Assembly (NCBI GenBank): GCA_024742705.1
Contig: JANSXZ010000005.1
Location: forward strand, 1 to 64,000
Length of the DNA: 64,000 bases
From: Paracoccaceae bacterium
GTDB taxonomy: Bacteria; Pseudomonadota; Alphaproteobacteria; Rhodobacterales; Rhodobacteraceae
Reading direction: 5' to 3'
Under the pieces are notes generated by a model. It was not told the origin of the DNA. It made no database searches and saw nothing but the letters and a program-made list of their open reading frames with translations. Made by a program: the position numbers and the translations under genes. This document shows, in pieces, positions 23,621 through 33,186 of this stretch; within the stretch, counting starts at the first letter, position 1; every line of letters starts with the position of its first letter.

Positions 23621-25198
23621 TCAGCGCTGGGCGATGCGCCCGTCAAGATAGGGTGTGTAAGGCGCGTTGGCCGCAAGGTATTCGGCGGTGACATCGGCAA
23701 GGTCGGGGCCGAAGTCATAGGCGTTCTTGTCCTCGCCGCTGAACATCGCATAGCCGTCGCCGCCGTTGCGCACATAGTTGTTGGTGACAGCCAGATAGGT
23801 GGCCGCCGGATCAATGGGAACAAAACCGTCGCCCGATGCCACCATCACCTCCTGCACGCGGCCGGCACCGGGTGCCACCGAGGCATCCCAGACGAACCGA
23901 AGGCCGGCAACCTGCGGGAACCGGCCCTTGACCTCCTCAACCTGGCTGACCCCGTTTTCCAGCGCATCGATCAGCCCCTGGCCCGAGATCTCGAAGGTCG
24001 ACAGCGTGTTCTGGAACGGCAAAACCGTCAGCACCTCGCCCATCGTCACATCGCCCGCATCCAGCGAGGCGCGCAACCCGCCCGAGTTCGCGATGGCCAC
24101 CTGCACACCCTGATCGGCCACCCGCGCCAGCATCGCATCAGCCACCAGGTTGCCCATTTCGCATTCGCGCACCCGGCAGTTGCCACGGTCGCCATCCACG
24201 GGCGCCGCCGCTGCTGCCACCACGCGATTGCGGATTTCATCGAGCGGAGCCGCCATTTCCGCGATCCGCGCCACGGTGCCGTCATCCTCGGCCACCGCGC
24301 CATCCATGATCAGCGGCTCGCCCACCGCCGCAACGACCCGGCCGCCGTCGTCGAAGGTGACGTTCAGTTCGCCCAGAAACTTGCCATAGGCATAGGCCTG
24401 CACGATGGCGGTATCGCCCACCATCGTCGGATAGGGCCCGTCGGCCCGGTCGGATTCATTGCTGAGGTAGGTGTTGGAATGCCCCCCGACGATCACGTCC
24501 ACACCGGTGGTTTCGGCCGCCACGCGCAAATCTACCCGGTATCCGGAATGGCTCAGCACCACGATCTTGTTCACGCCTGCCGCCGACAGCGCGTCAACCT
24601 CGCGCTGAACCGCCGCCACCGGATCGCCGAAGGTGATGTTCGGCCCCGGCGAGGCCAGTTCATGCGTGTCCTCCGGTGTCAGCCCGATCAGGCCGATCTT
24701 CTCGCCGCCCACCTCGATCACGGTGCTGGGCTTCAGAACATCCGCCAGCAGTTCCTCGCGGGTGACATCGGCATTCGACATCAGCACCGGGAACGCGACC
24801 GAATCCATGAACCCGCGCAAAACCTCGGGGCCGTCGTCGAATTCGTGGTTGCCCACGGTCATCGCGTCATAGCCCATCTTGTTCATCATCTCGGCGGCCA
24901 GCGCGCCCTAGTAATAGGTGTAGAACAGCGAACCCTGGAACTGATCGCCGCCATCCACGAGGATCGAGTTTTCGGCCCGCGCCCGCGCGTCGCGGGTCGC
25001 GGTCACCAACCGCGCCGAACCGCCAAAGCAGTTGCCTTCGGCATTGTCTTCCGACGAACAGCCGCTGTCGTACTTGCTGATCGGTTCGAACCGGGCGTGA
25101 AAATCGTTGGTGTGCAGCACCGTCAGTTTGAATTCCGCGCTGGCGGCACTGCCCAGAAGGGCCATGCCTGCGGCGGTCATGAGGAATCGGGACATCAT
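23621..25198 (-). pseudogene. 5'-nucleotidase/2',3'-cyclic phosphodiesterase interrupted by one amber codon
   Basis: A periplasmic UshA-type nucleotidase broken by a single in-frame TAG at 24908-24910 (codon 97 of about 525). Before the stop are a signal peptide (MMSRFLMTAAGMALLGSAASA), the first metal motif LTVLHTNDFHARF and the second, VDGGDQFQGSLFYTYY. After it the reading frame continues unchanged through GALAAEMMNKMGYDAMTVGNHEFDDG, and the C-terminal nucleotide-binding domain is present to the end. In homologues the interrupted position is usually Lys, so one base change (AAG to TAG) explains it. The rest shows no decay, so the lesion is recent, read through, or a sequencing error. The start at 25198 has GAAGGAAG seven bases upstream. 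Confidence 0.85.
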
Positions 25199-25313
25199 TC
25201 GGAGGCTTCCTTCTGTTGATTTCACAAATCTGCGCCGATTGCCGCGCGCTGTCAAAGAAAGACACCGGCGATCCGCGCTTGACCGCGCGCAAAGCGAAGG
25301 GCATCACACCGCC

Positions 25314-25655
25314 ATGCATGTTTTCAAGATACTGCGCCCCGAGGAATGGGCGGCGCTGCACCGGCAGGGCGAGACCGCCGGCGCACCGATCGACGTGGCG
25401 GACGGCTATGTGCATTTCTCCACCGCAGCGCAACTGGCCGAGACCGCCGCGCGGCATTTCGCCGGCGCCGAAGGGCTGATGGTGCTTGCCGCGTCATCCG
25501 ATGCGCTGGGCGCCGCGCTGAAATGGGAGGTGTCGCGCGGCGGCGCCGAATTCCCGCATCTCTACCGCGCGCTGCGCTTGTCGGATGCGGTGTGGGTGCG
25601 CGAGATGCCGCTGCACGACGGCCGCCATGTGCTGCCCGAAGGGGTCGCGCCTTGA
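25314..25655 (+). CDS. DUF952 family protein
   Basis: A 113-aa cytosolic protein that matches the DUF952 pattern: VFKILRPEEWAALHRQG at the N-terminus, DVADGYVHFSTAAQLAETAARHF in the middle and the closing FPHLYRAL segment. Several DUF952 proteins resemble glutathione S-transferase-associated or ADP-ribosyl-type folds, but no function is established that I can claim. Its TGA overlaps the TTG start of the next gene, and pyrD follows with another overlap, so the three genes form an operon. Confidence 0.8.
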   Translation: MHVFKILRPEEWAALHRQGETAGAPIDVADGYVHFSTAAQLAETAARHFAGAEGLMVLAASSDALGAALKWEVSRGGAEFPHLYRALRLSDAVWVREMPLHDGRHVLPEGVAP

Positions 25656-26083
25656 CCGGCCACATCGATCCGGACCGTGCCCAGTTCGAAGCCTTCAAGG
25701 CACTGGATCGCGACGCGCCGATCGAAATGCTGAACCTCGTTCGGCTGCGCGATCTGGCCGCCTATCCGCGCGATCACGCGCTGGCCGATGGCGGGCTGAG
25801 CGGCGCCGAAGCCTATTCCCGCTACGGCGCCGAAAGCGGCCCGGTGCTTGCCCGTGTCGGCGGCGCGATCCTGTGGCGCGGCGGTTTTGAAACCGTGCTG
25901 ATCGGGCCGTCGGACGAACGCTGGGACCAGGTATTCATCGCCGCCTACCCGTCCGCGCATGCCTTTCTGGCGATGGTGAAAGATCCGCAATATGCCCGGG
26001 CCGTGGTGCACCGCCAGGCGGCGGTGGAAACCTCGCGGCTGATCCGCTGCGCGCCGCGGGCAAAGGGCGCCGCGTTCGGATGA
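25652..26083 (+). CDS. DUF1330-like protein, TTG start
   Basis: A 143-aa protein with a dimeric alpha-beta barrel pattern as in DUF1330 ([17 protein letters not shown] near 20, [33 protein letters not shown] near 50-82, [33 protein letters not shown] near 97-129). There is no upstream ATG in frame without running deep into DUF952. The likely start is TTG at 25652, sharing bases with the DUF952 stop (TTGA), with AAGGGG about eight bases upstream. Its own stop overlaps pyrD by four bases (ATGA at 26080). Function unknown. Confidence 0.7.
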   Translation: MTGHIDPDRAQFEAFKALDRDAPIEMLNLVRLRDLAAYPRDHALADGGLSGAEAYSRYGAESGPVLARVGGAILWRGGFETVLIGPSDERWDQVFIAAYPSAHAFLAMVKDPQYARAVVHRQAAVETSRLIRCAPRAKGAAFG

Positions 26084-27138
26084 TCCGGCGCTGGGCAGAG
26101 TCGGTGGCCATGACGGCGCTGCGCGGGATCGATCCCGAAACCGCGCATGGTCTTGCGCTGACCGCGCTGCGCAGCGGTCTGGCGCCCTTGCCCGGACGCA
26201 TCGAAACGCCCCGGCTGCGCACCCGGATCGCCGGGCTCGACCTGCCCAATCCGCTGGGCCTCGCCGCCGGCTTCGACAAGAACGCGACCGCCCTCGCGCA
26301 ATTGCCGCGCGCGGGGTTCGGCTTTGTCGAGGTGGGCGCCACCACGCCCCGCCCGCAACCCGGCAACCCCCGCCCGAGACTGTTCCGCCTGCCCGGCGAC
26401 CGGGCGGTGATCAACCGCTTCGGCTTCAACAACGATGGCATGATCGCAATGGCCGCGCGGCTGCGCGACCGCCCGCGCGACGCGGTGATCGGCCTGAACC
26501 TCGGCGCGAACAAGACCAGCACCGACCGCGCGGCGGATTTCGCCCAGGTGTTGCGGGCCTGCGGGGCCGATCTGGATTTTGCCACCGTCAATGTGTCGTC
26601 GCCCAACACCGAAAGGCTGCGCGACCTGCAAGGCAAGGCCGCGTTGCGGGCGCTGCTCGAAAGGGTCATGGCGGCGCGCGCCGAACTGCCCGCGCGGCTG
26701 CCGGTGTTTCTCAAGATCGCGCCCGATCTCGATGCCGCGGACCTGGCCGATATCGCCGCCGTCGCCGAAGCCACGGGCGTCGATGCCATCATCGCCACCA
26801 ACACCACCACGGCGCGCCCCGCCCTGCGCGACTGGGCCCGTGATCAACGTGGCGGCCTTTCGGGCGCGCCGCTGTTCGATAGGTCGACCCGCGTGCTCGC
26901 CAGGCTGTCGACACTCACACCGCTGCCGTTGATCGGTGTCGGCGGCATCGGATCCGCCGAAGACGCCTATGCCAAGATTCGTGCCGGCGCCAGCGCGCTG
27001 CAACTCTATACCGCGCTGGTCTACGGCGGCCTTCCGCTGGTCGGCGAAATCCTCGCCGGCCTCGACGATCTGCTGGCGCGCGACGGGCACGCCTGCATTG
27101 CCGATGCCGTCGGCACGGGACGCGCCGACTGGCTCTGA
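26080..27138 (+). CDS. pyrD: Dihydroorotate dehydrogenase (quinone), class 2
   Basis: A 352-aa membrane-associated flavoenzyme oxidising dihydroorotate to orotate with ubiquinone in pyrimidine synthesis. The N-terminal helices ([26 protein letters not shown]) are the class 2 membrane-docking segment. FMN-site motifs follow: [13 protein letters not shown] near 58, [20 protein letters not shown] near 86, [10 protein letters not shown] near 112, NVSSPNT with the catalytic Ser near 171, and [11 protein letters not shown] near 287. Start overlaps the preceding DUF1330 gene by four bases, so translation is probably coupled. Confidence 0.96.
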   Translation: MIRRWAESVAMTALRGIDPETAHGLALTALRSGLAPLPGRIETPRLRTRIAGLDLPNPLGLAAGFDKNATALAQLPRAGFGFVEVGATTPRPQPGNPRPRLFRLPGDRAVINRFGFNNDGMIAMAARLRDRPRDAVIGLNLGANKTSTDRAADFAQVLRACGADLDFATVNVSSPNTERLRDLQGKAALRALLERVMAARAELPARLPVFLKIAPDLDAADLADIAAVAEATGVDAIIATNTTTARPALRDWARDQRGGLSGAPLFDRSTRVLARLSTLTPLPLIGVGGIGSAEDAYAKIRAGASALQLYTALVYGGLPLVGEILAGLDDLLARDGHACIADAVGTGRADWL

Positions 27139-27253
27139 ACCGCTGCGCACGGCAGCGCGCCGGCCTGACCGGACGTCACGCTACCCAACCCTTGGCGCGG
27201 CGTGTCCACTGCGCCATGCTGGCATCATCAGACAAACCTGGAAGGCCCGCCCG

Positions 27254-27865
27254 ATGATTACTGTGCACCACCTCAACCGCTCGCGCTCGCTGCGCATCCT
27301 CTGGCTTCTGGAAGAGCTTGAGCTTGAGTACCGCGTGGTGCGCCACGAACGCGACGCCACCACCAACCTCGCGCCGCCCGAACTGCTGGCGCTGCATCCG
27401 CTGGGCAAATCGCCGATGATCGAACTCGACGGGCGCATGGTCATCGAATCCGGTGCCATAACCGAACTCCTCTGCGCCCGCTTCGGCCAGCACCTGCTGC
27501 CCGAGCCAGGCACCGACGCTCACATCGAACACCTCGAATGGATGCACTTCGCCGAAGGTTCTGCCATGACACCGGTCCTGCTGCAACTGTACACCTCGCG
27601 GCTCGGAGACGCGGCCGCACCGCTGCACCCGCGCATCCAGCACCAGCTCGAGAGCCACTTCAGCTACATGGAGCAAAGCCTGCGCCCGTCCGGCCATTTC
27701 GTTCTCGATACCCTCTCGGCCGCCGACATCATGCTCAGCTTTCCCGCCGAAATCGCCATGCGGCAGGGCCGCGCCGACGCGCTGCCCGGGCTCGCCGCCT
27801 TCGTGGCGGCCAACCGCGCGCGCCCGGCCTATCAGGCCGCCCTGGCACGCGGCGGCAACGACTGA
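27254..27865 (+). CDS. Glutathione S-transferase family protein
   Basis: A 203-aa cytosolic GST. The thioredoxin-fold N-terminal domain (1-80) shows the glutathione-site motif NPLG-like HPLGKSPMIELDG, the cis-Pro region and the ES of VIESGAI. The C-terminal helical domain (85-200) follows. A Ser/Tyr-type or Arg active residue near SRSLRILWLLEELEL fits the beta/Gtt class found in proteobacteria. The substrate is unknown. It stands alone after pyrD with a 115-bp gap and converges on the MATE gene. Confidence 0.88.
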   Translation: MITVHHLNRSRSLRILWLLEELELEYRVVRHERDATTNLAPPELLALHPLGKSPMIELDGRMVIESGAITELLCARFGQHLLPEPGTDAHIEHLEWMHFAEGSAMTPVLLQLYTSRLGDAAAPLHPRIQHQLESHFSYMEQSLRPSGHFVLDTLSAADIMLSFPAEIAMRQGRADALPGLAAFVAANRARPAYQAALARGGND

Positions 27866-27880
27866 CCGCAAAGGCTTTCC

Positions 27881-27945
27881 TTTTGCCGTAAATATCCTCC
27901 GGGGGCAGCGCCCCACCAGGGGCGCGTCGGGGGTGGAAAACCCCC
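27881..27945. repeat. Roseobacter-type intergenic repeat with terminator hairpin
   Basis: Between convergent GST and MATE genes. It has an AT core (GCCGTAAATATCCTCC, 27885-27900), then G-rich sequence and a perfect hairpin GGGGGT (27929-27934) with ACCCCC (27940-27945). Related copies are at 33496-33728, 42168-42200 and 52960-53022. Probably acts as a bidirectional terminator. Confidence 0.6.
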
Positions 27946-27965
27946 GTCCGGCGCAACGCGCCGGA

Positions 27966-29309
27966 TCACACCGGATCGGCCGCCCGCTCCAGCGCCGGGT
28001 ACCGCAGCGCCAGCGTGACGCCCCGCGCCACGAAGGAAATCAGCATCGCCAGCCACAGACCGTGATTGCCCAGCAACGGCACCAGCCCGGCCGCCGCAAC
28101 CACATAGACGCCAAAACTCACCGCCATCATGTTGCGCATGTCGCGGGTGCGCGTGGCACCGATGAAAATCCCGTCCAGCATCCAGGCCGCCAGCCCGACA
28201 ACCGGCGCGGCCACCATGTACCAAAGATAGACCCGCGCCGCCGCGCGCACGTCGGGGGCTGTGGTCATCAGGTCGATCACCCGCGCCCCGCCCAGCGCGA
28301 ACACCAACGCAAGCCCCGCGCAGACAACCCCGCCCCACAGGCTGGCCAGAAGCGCCGCGCGCCGCAGCCGGGCCCGCGCCCGCGCCCCCATCGCCTGCCC
28401 CACCAGCGCCTCGGCGGCAAAGGCGAAACCGTCCAGCCCGTAGGCAGTGATCATGAGAAACTGCAAAAGCACCTGGTTCGCCGCCAGCGTCACGTCCCCG
28501 AACCCCGACCCGAGAAACAGGAACGACACGAAAATCGCCTCAAGCAGCAGGGACCGCACAAGGATGTCGCCGTTCACGATCAGCATGTGCCGCAGGCGCG
28601 CGGCATCGAACACCTGCGACCAGTCGCGCCAGGCCGGCACGCCAAAGGCCGCGCGGCAAAACCACAGCCCCATGGCAAGCCCGCTCCATTCCGCGAGGAA
28701 GGTCGCCACCGCCACCCCCTCGACACCCCATCCCAGCCCCAGCACGAACCAAAGGTCCAGCACGATGTTCAGGCCGTTCATCCAGACCTGTATGATCAGC
28801 ACCGCGCGCGTGCGCTCCTGTGCGATCAGCCAGCCGGTGATGCCGTAGATCGCAATCGCCGCCGGCGCCGACCATATGCGGATGCCCATGTAGGCCCGGG
28901 CCAGATCCTCGACCTCGTCGCTGGCCGGCGACACCAGGAAAGCGCCATGAAACAGCGGCAACTGCAGCATGATCAGGCCGAGGCCTGCGCCAAATCCGAT
29001 CATCAGCGCGCGGGTCAGAAGTGCGGCAACCTCGCCGGTATCGCCGCGGCCCGCGGCCTGCGCGGTCAGCCCCACGGTGCCCATGCGCAGGAAGCCGAAC
29101 ACCCAGTACAGCGCGCTCAGCACGATCGCGCCCAGACCGACCGCGCCGATCGGCGCCGCCGCCCCCATCTGGCCTACGACCCCGGTGTCGACAGCGCCGA
29201 GAATGGGAACGGTCGCGTTCGAAAGCACGATCGGCAAGGCGATGTTCAGAACCCGGCGATGCGTGACCTCTGGTGCGGCCGCCGCCACTGCGGGCCCGGT
29301 CTCAGCCAT
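27966..29309 (-). CDS. MATE-family multidrug/toxin efflux transporter
   Basis: A 447-aa inner-membrane antiporter with the expected twelve hydrophobic helices. It opens HRRVLNIALPIVLSNATVPILGAVDTGVVGQ, the typical MATE first helix with the D/G-containing loop. The two MatE halves are recognisable, and the mid-protein AMGARARARLRRAALLAS segment is also typical. DinF-like variants of this family exist; cargo is unknown. Its ATG overlaps the stop of the upstream thioesterase gene by eight bases, so it is the last gene of a three-gene minus-strand operon with two hotdog thioesterases. Confidence 0.92.
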   Translation of the reverse strand: MAETGPAVAAAAPEVTHRRVLNIALPIVLSNATVPILGAVDTGVVGQMGAAAPIGAVGLGAIVLSALYWVFGFLRMGTVGLTAQAAGRGDTGEVAALLTRALMIGFGAGLGLIMLQLPLFHGAFLVSPASDEVEDLARAYMGIRIWSAPAAIAIYGITGWLIAQERTRAVLIIQVWMNGLNIVLDLWFVLGLGWGVEGVAVATFLAEWSGLAMGLWFCRAAFGVPAWRDWSQVFDAARLRHMLIVNGDILVRSLLLEAIFVSFLFLGSGFGDVTLAANQVLLQFLMITAYGLDGFAFAAEALVGQAMGARARARLRRAALLASLWGGVVCAGLALVFALGGARVIDLMTTAPDVRAAARVYLWYMVAAPVVGLAAWMLDGIFIGATRTRDMRNMMAVSFGVYVVAAAGLVPLLGNHGLWLAMLISFVARGVTLALRYPALERAADPV

Positions 29310-29811
29310 GACGGCGCGGCATCACGAAGTGACCGGTCGCCTTGGCAAAGGGCCGGGCGCGGTTGTCTTGCCAACTGGCAACATCCACCGATGCATATCG
29401 CCGCCCCGCACGGCTGATCGTGGCCCGCGCATAAGCGTCCCGCGGCAATCCCGACCGCAGGTAATCAACTGTGAAATCAATGGTCTTGGGCAATCGCGGC
29501 AGATCTCCGGCCGCGAGCGTTTCAACCGTCAGCGCACCGCTTTCGACGTCTTCCCAGATCATCCCCCAGCTCAGCGTTATGATCGACGTCACCTCGAGAA
29601 ACGCCGCCGTCACCCCGCCGTGGATCGCCGGCAACATAGGGTTGCCCACCAGCTTTTCCTCGAACGGCAGGACCGCCGTCAACTCGTCGCCGCGCCGTTC
29701 GAACGTAATCCCGAGGAACTGGATATAGGGCACGCCATGCACCAGCGCCCCGAGAGCGGCATCGCGCCTCTGCTTGATCACCTGCACCGGTTCCGGCCTG
29801 TTCCGGGCCAT
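29302..29811 (-). CDS. PaaI-type hotdog thioesterase
   Basis: A 169-aa acyl-CoA thioesterase of the PaaI/4HBT hotdog fold. The hotdog signature LVGNPMLPAIHGGVTAAFLEVTSI (about 65-88) and the following strand and helix pattern (KTIDFTVDYLRSGLPRDAYARATISRAGRRYASVDV) are clear. The Asp/Glu and Gly residues around HGG fit the PaaI active site. The start at 29811 shares one base with the stop of the next upstream thioesterase (TGATG), indicating coupling. Substrate unknown, probably aromatic or medium-chain acyl-CoA. Operon partner of another thioesterase and a MATE exporter. Confidence 0.85.
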   Translation of the reverse strand: MARNRPEPVQVIKQRRDAALGALVHGVPYIQFLGITFERRGDELTAVLPFEEKLVGNPMLPAIHGGVTAAFLEVTSIITLSWGMIWEDVESGALTVETLAAGDLPRLPKTIDFTVDYLRSGLPRDAYARATISRAGRRYASVDVASWQDNRARPFAKATGHFVMPRRHG

Positions 29812-30236
29812 CAGCGCGCCTCGACCGTAAAGGCGCCCGATGCCGTGGCCACGGGCGTTTCGGTGTCGTCGTCCACGGCGGTTGCCCGAACGAAGGCGAC
29901 AGATCGCGTGATGTGATAGCATGTCGCGCGGGTCACGATCGTCTGCCCGGGCCGCGCCGCGCGCATATAGTCGATCCGCAAGTCTATTGTGGCCGTCGAG
30001 GCCGGCGCCATCGGATGGCTCATCACCGCGGCCCCGCAACAGGTGTCCATGACCGCCGAAACCGCGCCGCCATGGATCACGCCTGTCTCGGGATCGCCGA
30101 CCAGACGCGCATCGTAGGGCATCGCGATTTCGGCCGTGCCGTCGCCGATGCCGGTCAGCACCATGCCCAGCGCCCTGCCATGCGGGATCGCCTCGATGAA
30201 CTGCCGTGCGAATACTGCCTTGTCGGTCATTGCCAT
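29811..30236 (-). CDS. PaaI-type hotdog thioesterase
   Basis: A 141-aa protein with the PaaI motif ETGVIHGGAVSAVMDTCCGAAVMSH (about 50-74) and the conserved TIDLRIDYMRAARPGQTI strand. It is a paralogue of the downstream thioesterase in the same operon. Two in-frame ATG codons, at 30236 and 30230, are both near a GCAGGG purine tract; I list the first. It is divergent from a merR gene that begins at 30352, so that regulator may control this operon. Confidence 0.85.
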   Translation of the reverse strand: MAMTDKAVFARQFIEAIPHGRALGMVLTGIGDGTAEIAMPYDARLVGDPETGVIHGGAVSAVMDTCCGAAVMSHPMAPASTATIDLRIDYMRAARPGQTIVTRATCYHITRSVAFVRATAVDDDTETPVATASGAFTVEAR

Positions 30237-30351
30237 CCCTGCCTTGCGGATATCTGCCGCCTTTATGATCCGCGCCCGCCCCAAAGGGCAAGCCCGGCTG
30301 TTGCGCTCGCCATCGCAACGTCCTACCCTCGCGCCGGGAGGAGACGCCGCC

Positions 30352-30723
30352 ATGACCGATCCAGTCCTGACGTTCAAGGAAATGTGCGCCGCGTTCGATG
30401 TCACACCGCGCACGCTTCGGTATTATGAATACATCGAATTGCTGCGGCCCACCCGCGACGGGCGTAGCCGTTTCTACGGCCCTCGCGAACGCGCCCGCAT
30501 GAAGCTGATCCTGCGCGGCCGCCGGTTCGGCTTCCAACTCGAGGAAATCCGCCAGTGGCTGATGATCTACGACAACGAAGGCACCGCGGCACAAATGCGC
30601 GCCTTTGTCGAAATGGCCGACCGGCAACTGGCCGAACTGCGCGACCAACGCGCGCAGCTTGACGAGGCGGTTGAAGAACTGGCGCGGATGCGGGCCCAGG
30701 CCATGGCCTCCGAACAGGCCTGA
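30352..30723 (+). CDS. MerR-family regulator
   Basis: A 123-aa regulator with the MerR winged helix: TFKEMCAAFDVTPRTLRYYEYIELLRPTRDGRSRFYGPRERARMKLILRGRRFGFQLEEI in residues 5-64, then a coiled-coil dimerisation helix rich in Glu, Arg and Gln. There is no C-terminal sensor with Cys, so it is not a metal sensor. Its helix-turn-helix is of the type seen in LiuR/PsrA-like regulators of acyl-CoA catabolism in proteobacteria. GGGAGGAG lies upstream of the start. It is paralogous to the next gene (30891), about 60 percent similar by eye, and divergent from the thioesterase-MATE operon. Confidence 0.88.
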   Translation: MTDPVLTFKEMCAAFDVTPRTLRYYEYIELLRPTRDGRSRFYGPRERARMKLILRGRRFGFQLEEIRQWLMIYDNEGTAAQMRAFVEMADRQLAELRDQRAQLDEAVEELARMRAQAMASEQA

Positions 30724-30781
30724 ACGCGGCGCGCCCCCAAGCGCCGCCACCTCGCCGCCACCTTCACATCCGGCACGGCAT

Positions 30782-30822
30782 CGTCACCCAAGTGACGCGA
30801 CGTTCGACTTACGTCAACGTAA
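30782..30822. promoter_or_regulatory. Two palindromes upstream of the second merR gene
   Basis: CGTCAC and GTGACG arms around CCAA lie at 30782-30797, and TTACGT and ACGTAA arms around CA lie at 30809-30822. The second resembles the TTACGT-type sites bound by LiuR-like MerR regulators of fatty and branched-chain acid oxidation. It lies about 70 bp before the start of the MerR gene that heads the acyl-CoA block, fitting autoregulation. Confidence 0.5.
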
Positions 30823-30890
30823 CCTGATGGTGTAAACCTCACCCAGCGTACCTAAATGCCCGTCACGACCGGAGCGACGAGAGCAACAAG

Positions 30891-31292
30891 ATGAAAAACG
30901 ATACGATGACCATCCGCGAAATGTGCGACGCCTTCGAGGTCACGCCGCGCACGTTGCGCTTCTACGAAGCCAAGGAACTGCTGTTCCCGATCCGCGACGG
31001 TCAGAAAAGACTGTTCACCAAACGCGACCGGGCCCGGCTGAAATTGATCCTGCGCGGCAAGCGTTTCGGCTTCAGTCTCGAGGAAATCCGCCAGCTGCTC
31101 GATCTGTACCACACCGGCGATCAGCAGATGACCCAGCTCAGCCGCACCTACGCCATCGCGCGCGAACGGCTGGCCGACATGGAACGCCAGCGCGACGAAC
31201 TCAACCTCGCCATCAGCGACCTGCGCGCCCAGCTCGAATGGGGCGAAAAGATCATCAAATCCTCCGCGCGTCCGATGAAGGCCGCCGAGTAA
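30891..31292 (+). CDS. MerR-family regulator of the acyl-CoA oxidation block
   Basis: A 133-aa MerR protein ([67 protein letters not shown]), followed by a long coiled-coil helix rich in Arg/Glu/Gln (about 80-120). No metal-binding Cys pattern. It precedes the acyl-CoA dehydrogenase by 40 bp on the same strand and carries LiuR-like palindromes in front. It therefore is a good candidate for the regulator of the fatty-acid or branched-chain oxidation genes downstream. Effector probably an acyl-CoA; inferred only. Confidence 0.88.
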   Translation: MKNDTMTIREMCDAFEVTPRTLRFYEAKELLFPIRDGQKRLFTKRDRARLKLILRGKRFGFSLEEIRQLLDLYHTGDQQMTQLSRTYAIARERLADMERQRDELNLAISDLRAQLEWGEKIIKSSARPMKAAE

Positions 31293-31332
31293 ACCGAACC
31301 GCGACTACAAAAACACCCCAGGGAGTTTTCGA

Positions 31333-33114
31333 ATGCCACGTTACACCGCCCCCACCAAGGACATGCAGTTCGTGCTGCACGAAGTTCTCGATGTCACCGC
31401 CTCGGATATTCCCGGCTACGACGAACTCGAAGCCGACTTCACCAGCGCGATTCTCGAAGAAGCCGGCAAGATCAGCGCCGAGGTTCTCGCCCCGCTCAAC
31501 CCGGTCGGCGACACCGAAGGCTGCCGGCTGGAAAACGGCGTGGTCTACACCCCCACGGGCTTCCGCGCGGCCTTCGAACAGGTCAAATCGGGCGGCTGGC
31601 CCGGCCTCGACATGCCCGAACAATACGGCGGCCAGAACATGCCCTATGTGATCGGCACCGCCGTGGGCGAATTCTTCTCGGCCGCCAACCAGGCCTTCAC
31701 CATGTACCAGGGCCTCACCCACGGCGCGGCCTCTGCGATCCTCGCCCATGGCACCGACGCCCAGAAGGATCTCTACCTGCCGCGCATGGTCTCCTGCGAA
31801 TGGACCGGCACCATGAACCTGACAGAACCGCACTGCGGCACCGATCTGGGCATGATGCGCACCCGCGCCGAACCCCAGGACGACGGAACCTACAAGATCA
31901 CAGGGCAGAAAATCTTCATCTCCTCCGGCGATCACGACATGGCCGACAACATCGTGCACCTGGTGCTGGCCCGGATCGCCGGCGCCCCCGAAGGCATCAA
32001 GGGCGTCTCGCTTTTCATTGTTCCCAAAATACTCGTGAATGACGACGGCACCCTGGGCGCACGCAACGGCGTCGCGGTCGGCAAGATCGAAGAGAAGATG
32101 GGCATCCACGGCAACTCGACCTGCGTGATGAACTATGACGGCGCCACCGGCTATCTGCTGGGCGAGGCCCACAAGGGCATGCGCGCCATGTTCACCATGA
32201 TGAACGAAGCCCGCCTGGGCGTCGGCATGCAGGGCCTGGCACAGGCCGAAGCCGCCTACCAGAATGCGCTCGATTATGCCCGCGACCGTCTCCAGGGCCG
32301 GGACGTGACAGGGACGAAAAACCCCGACGGCCCCGCGGACCCGCTCATCGTCCACCCCGACATCCGTCGCTCGCTGATGGATCAGAAAAGCTTCGCCGAA
32401 GGCGCCCGTGCCTTCATCCTCTGGGGCGCGACCTTGATCGACTCCGCCCACCGAAAGGACGACAAGGCCGCCGACGGGCTGGTGTCGCTGCTCACCCCCG
32501 TCATCAAGGGTTTTCTCACCGACCAGGGTTATGACATGACCATCAAGGCCCAGCAGGTCTATGGCGGTCATGGCTACATCGAGGAATGGGGCATGTCGCA
32601 ATATACCCGCGACGCCCGCATCGCGATGATCTACGAAGGCGCCAACGGCGTCCAGGCGCTGGATCTCGTGGGCCGCAAACTGGCCCAGGACGGCGGTCGG
32701 CACGTCATGGCCTTCTTCGACCTCGTCAAGACCTTCGTCAAGGAAAACGCCGGCCAGGACGCCGACTACGACCGTGCCTTCATCGAACCGCTCAAGGCAG
32801 CCTCCAAGGATCTTCAGGCCGCCGGAATGTACTTCATGCAAAACGGCATGAAGAACCCCAACAACGCCCTCGCCGGTTCCTACGACTTCATGCACATGTT
32901 CGGCCACGTCTGCCTCGGTCTGATGTGGGCCCGCATGGGCAAGGCGGCCATGCACGCGCTTGCCAATAGCGCGTCCGACGCCGCCTTCTATGAAACCAAA
33001 CTGGCCACCGGTAGGTACTACATGGCGCGCCAACTGCCGGCCACTAAACTGCACCTGAGCCGGATCCAGTCCGGCGCAGATACTGTTATGGCCCTCGAAG
33101 CGGCAAACTTCTGA
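31333..33114 (+). CDS. Acyl-CoA dehydrogenase with C-terminal extension (DmdC-like)
   Basis: A 593-aa FAD-dependent acyl-CoA dehydrogenase that introduces a trans-2 double bond in acyl-CoA. The length and C-terminal extra domain (about 475-593, ending [11 protein letters not shown]) match the roughly 590-aa subfamily. That subfamily includes DmdC, which acts on methylmercaptopropionyl-CoA, and other roseobacter enzymes. FAD and substrate motifs are present: [21 protein letters not shown] near 160-180, KIFISSGDH near 195, and the catalytic Glu in the [17 protein letters not shown] block near 436. The exact chain-length or sulfur specificity cannot be told from sequence. Confidence 0.9.
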   Translation: MPRYTAPTKDMQFVLHEVLDVTASDIPGYDELEADFTSAILEEAGKISAEVLAPLNPVGDTEGCRLENGVVYTPTGFRAAFEQVKSGGWPGLDMPEQYGGQNMPYVIGTAVGEFFSAANQAFTMYQGLTHGAASAILAHGTDAQKDLYLPRMVSCEWTGTMNLTEPHCGTDLGMMRTRAEPQDDGTYKITGQKIFISSGDHDMADNIVHLVLARIAGAPEGIKGVSLFIVPKILVNDDGTLGARNGVAVGKIEEKMGIHGNSTCVMNYDGATGYLLGEAHKGMRAMFTMMNEARLGVGMQGLAQAEAAYQNALDYARDRLQGRDVTGTKNPDGPADPLIVHPDIRRSLMDQKSFAEGARAFILWGATLIDSAHRKDDKAADGLVSLLTPVIKGFLTDQGYDMTIKAQQVYGGHGYIEEWGMSQYTRDARIAMIYEGANGVQALDLVGRKLAQDGGRHVMAFFDLVKTFVKENAGQDADYDRAFIEPLKAASKDLQAAGMYFMQNGMKNPNNALAGSYDFMHMFGHVCLGLMWARMGKAAMHALANSASDAAFYETKLATGRYYMARQLPATKLHLSRIQSGADTVMALEAANF

Positions 33115-33186
33115 ACCGTGATCGGCCGGGCGGCAGAAAACGCCGTCGCCCGGCCCCCGGCAATCCGAATCACGACAGGGCCAAAG

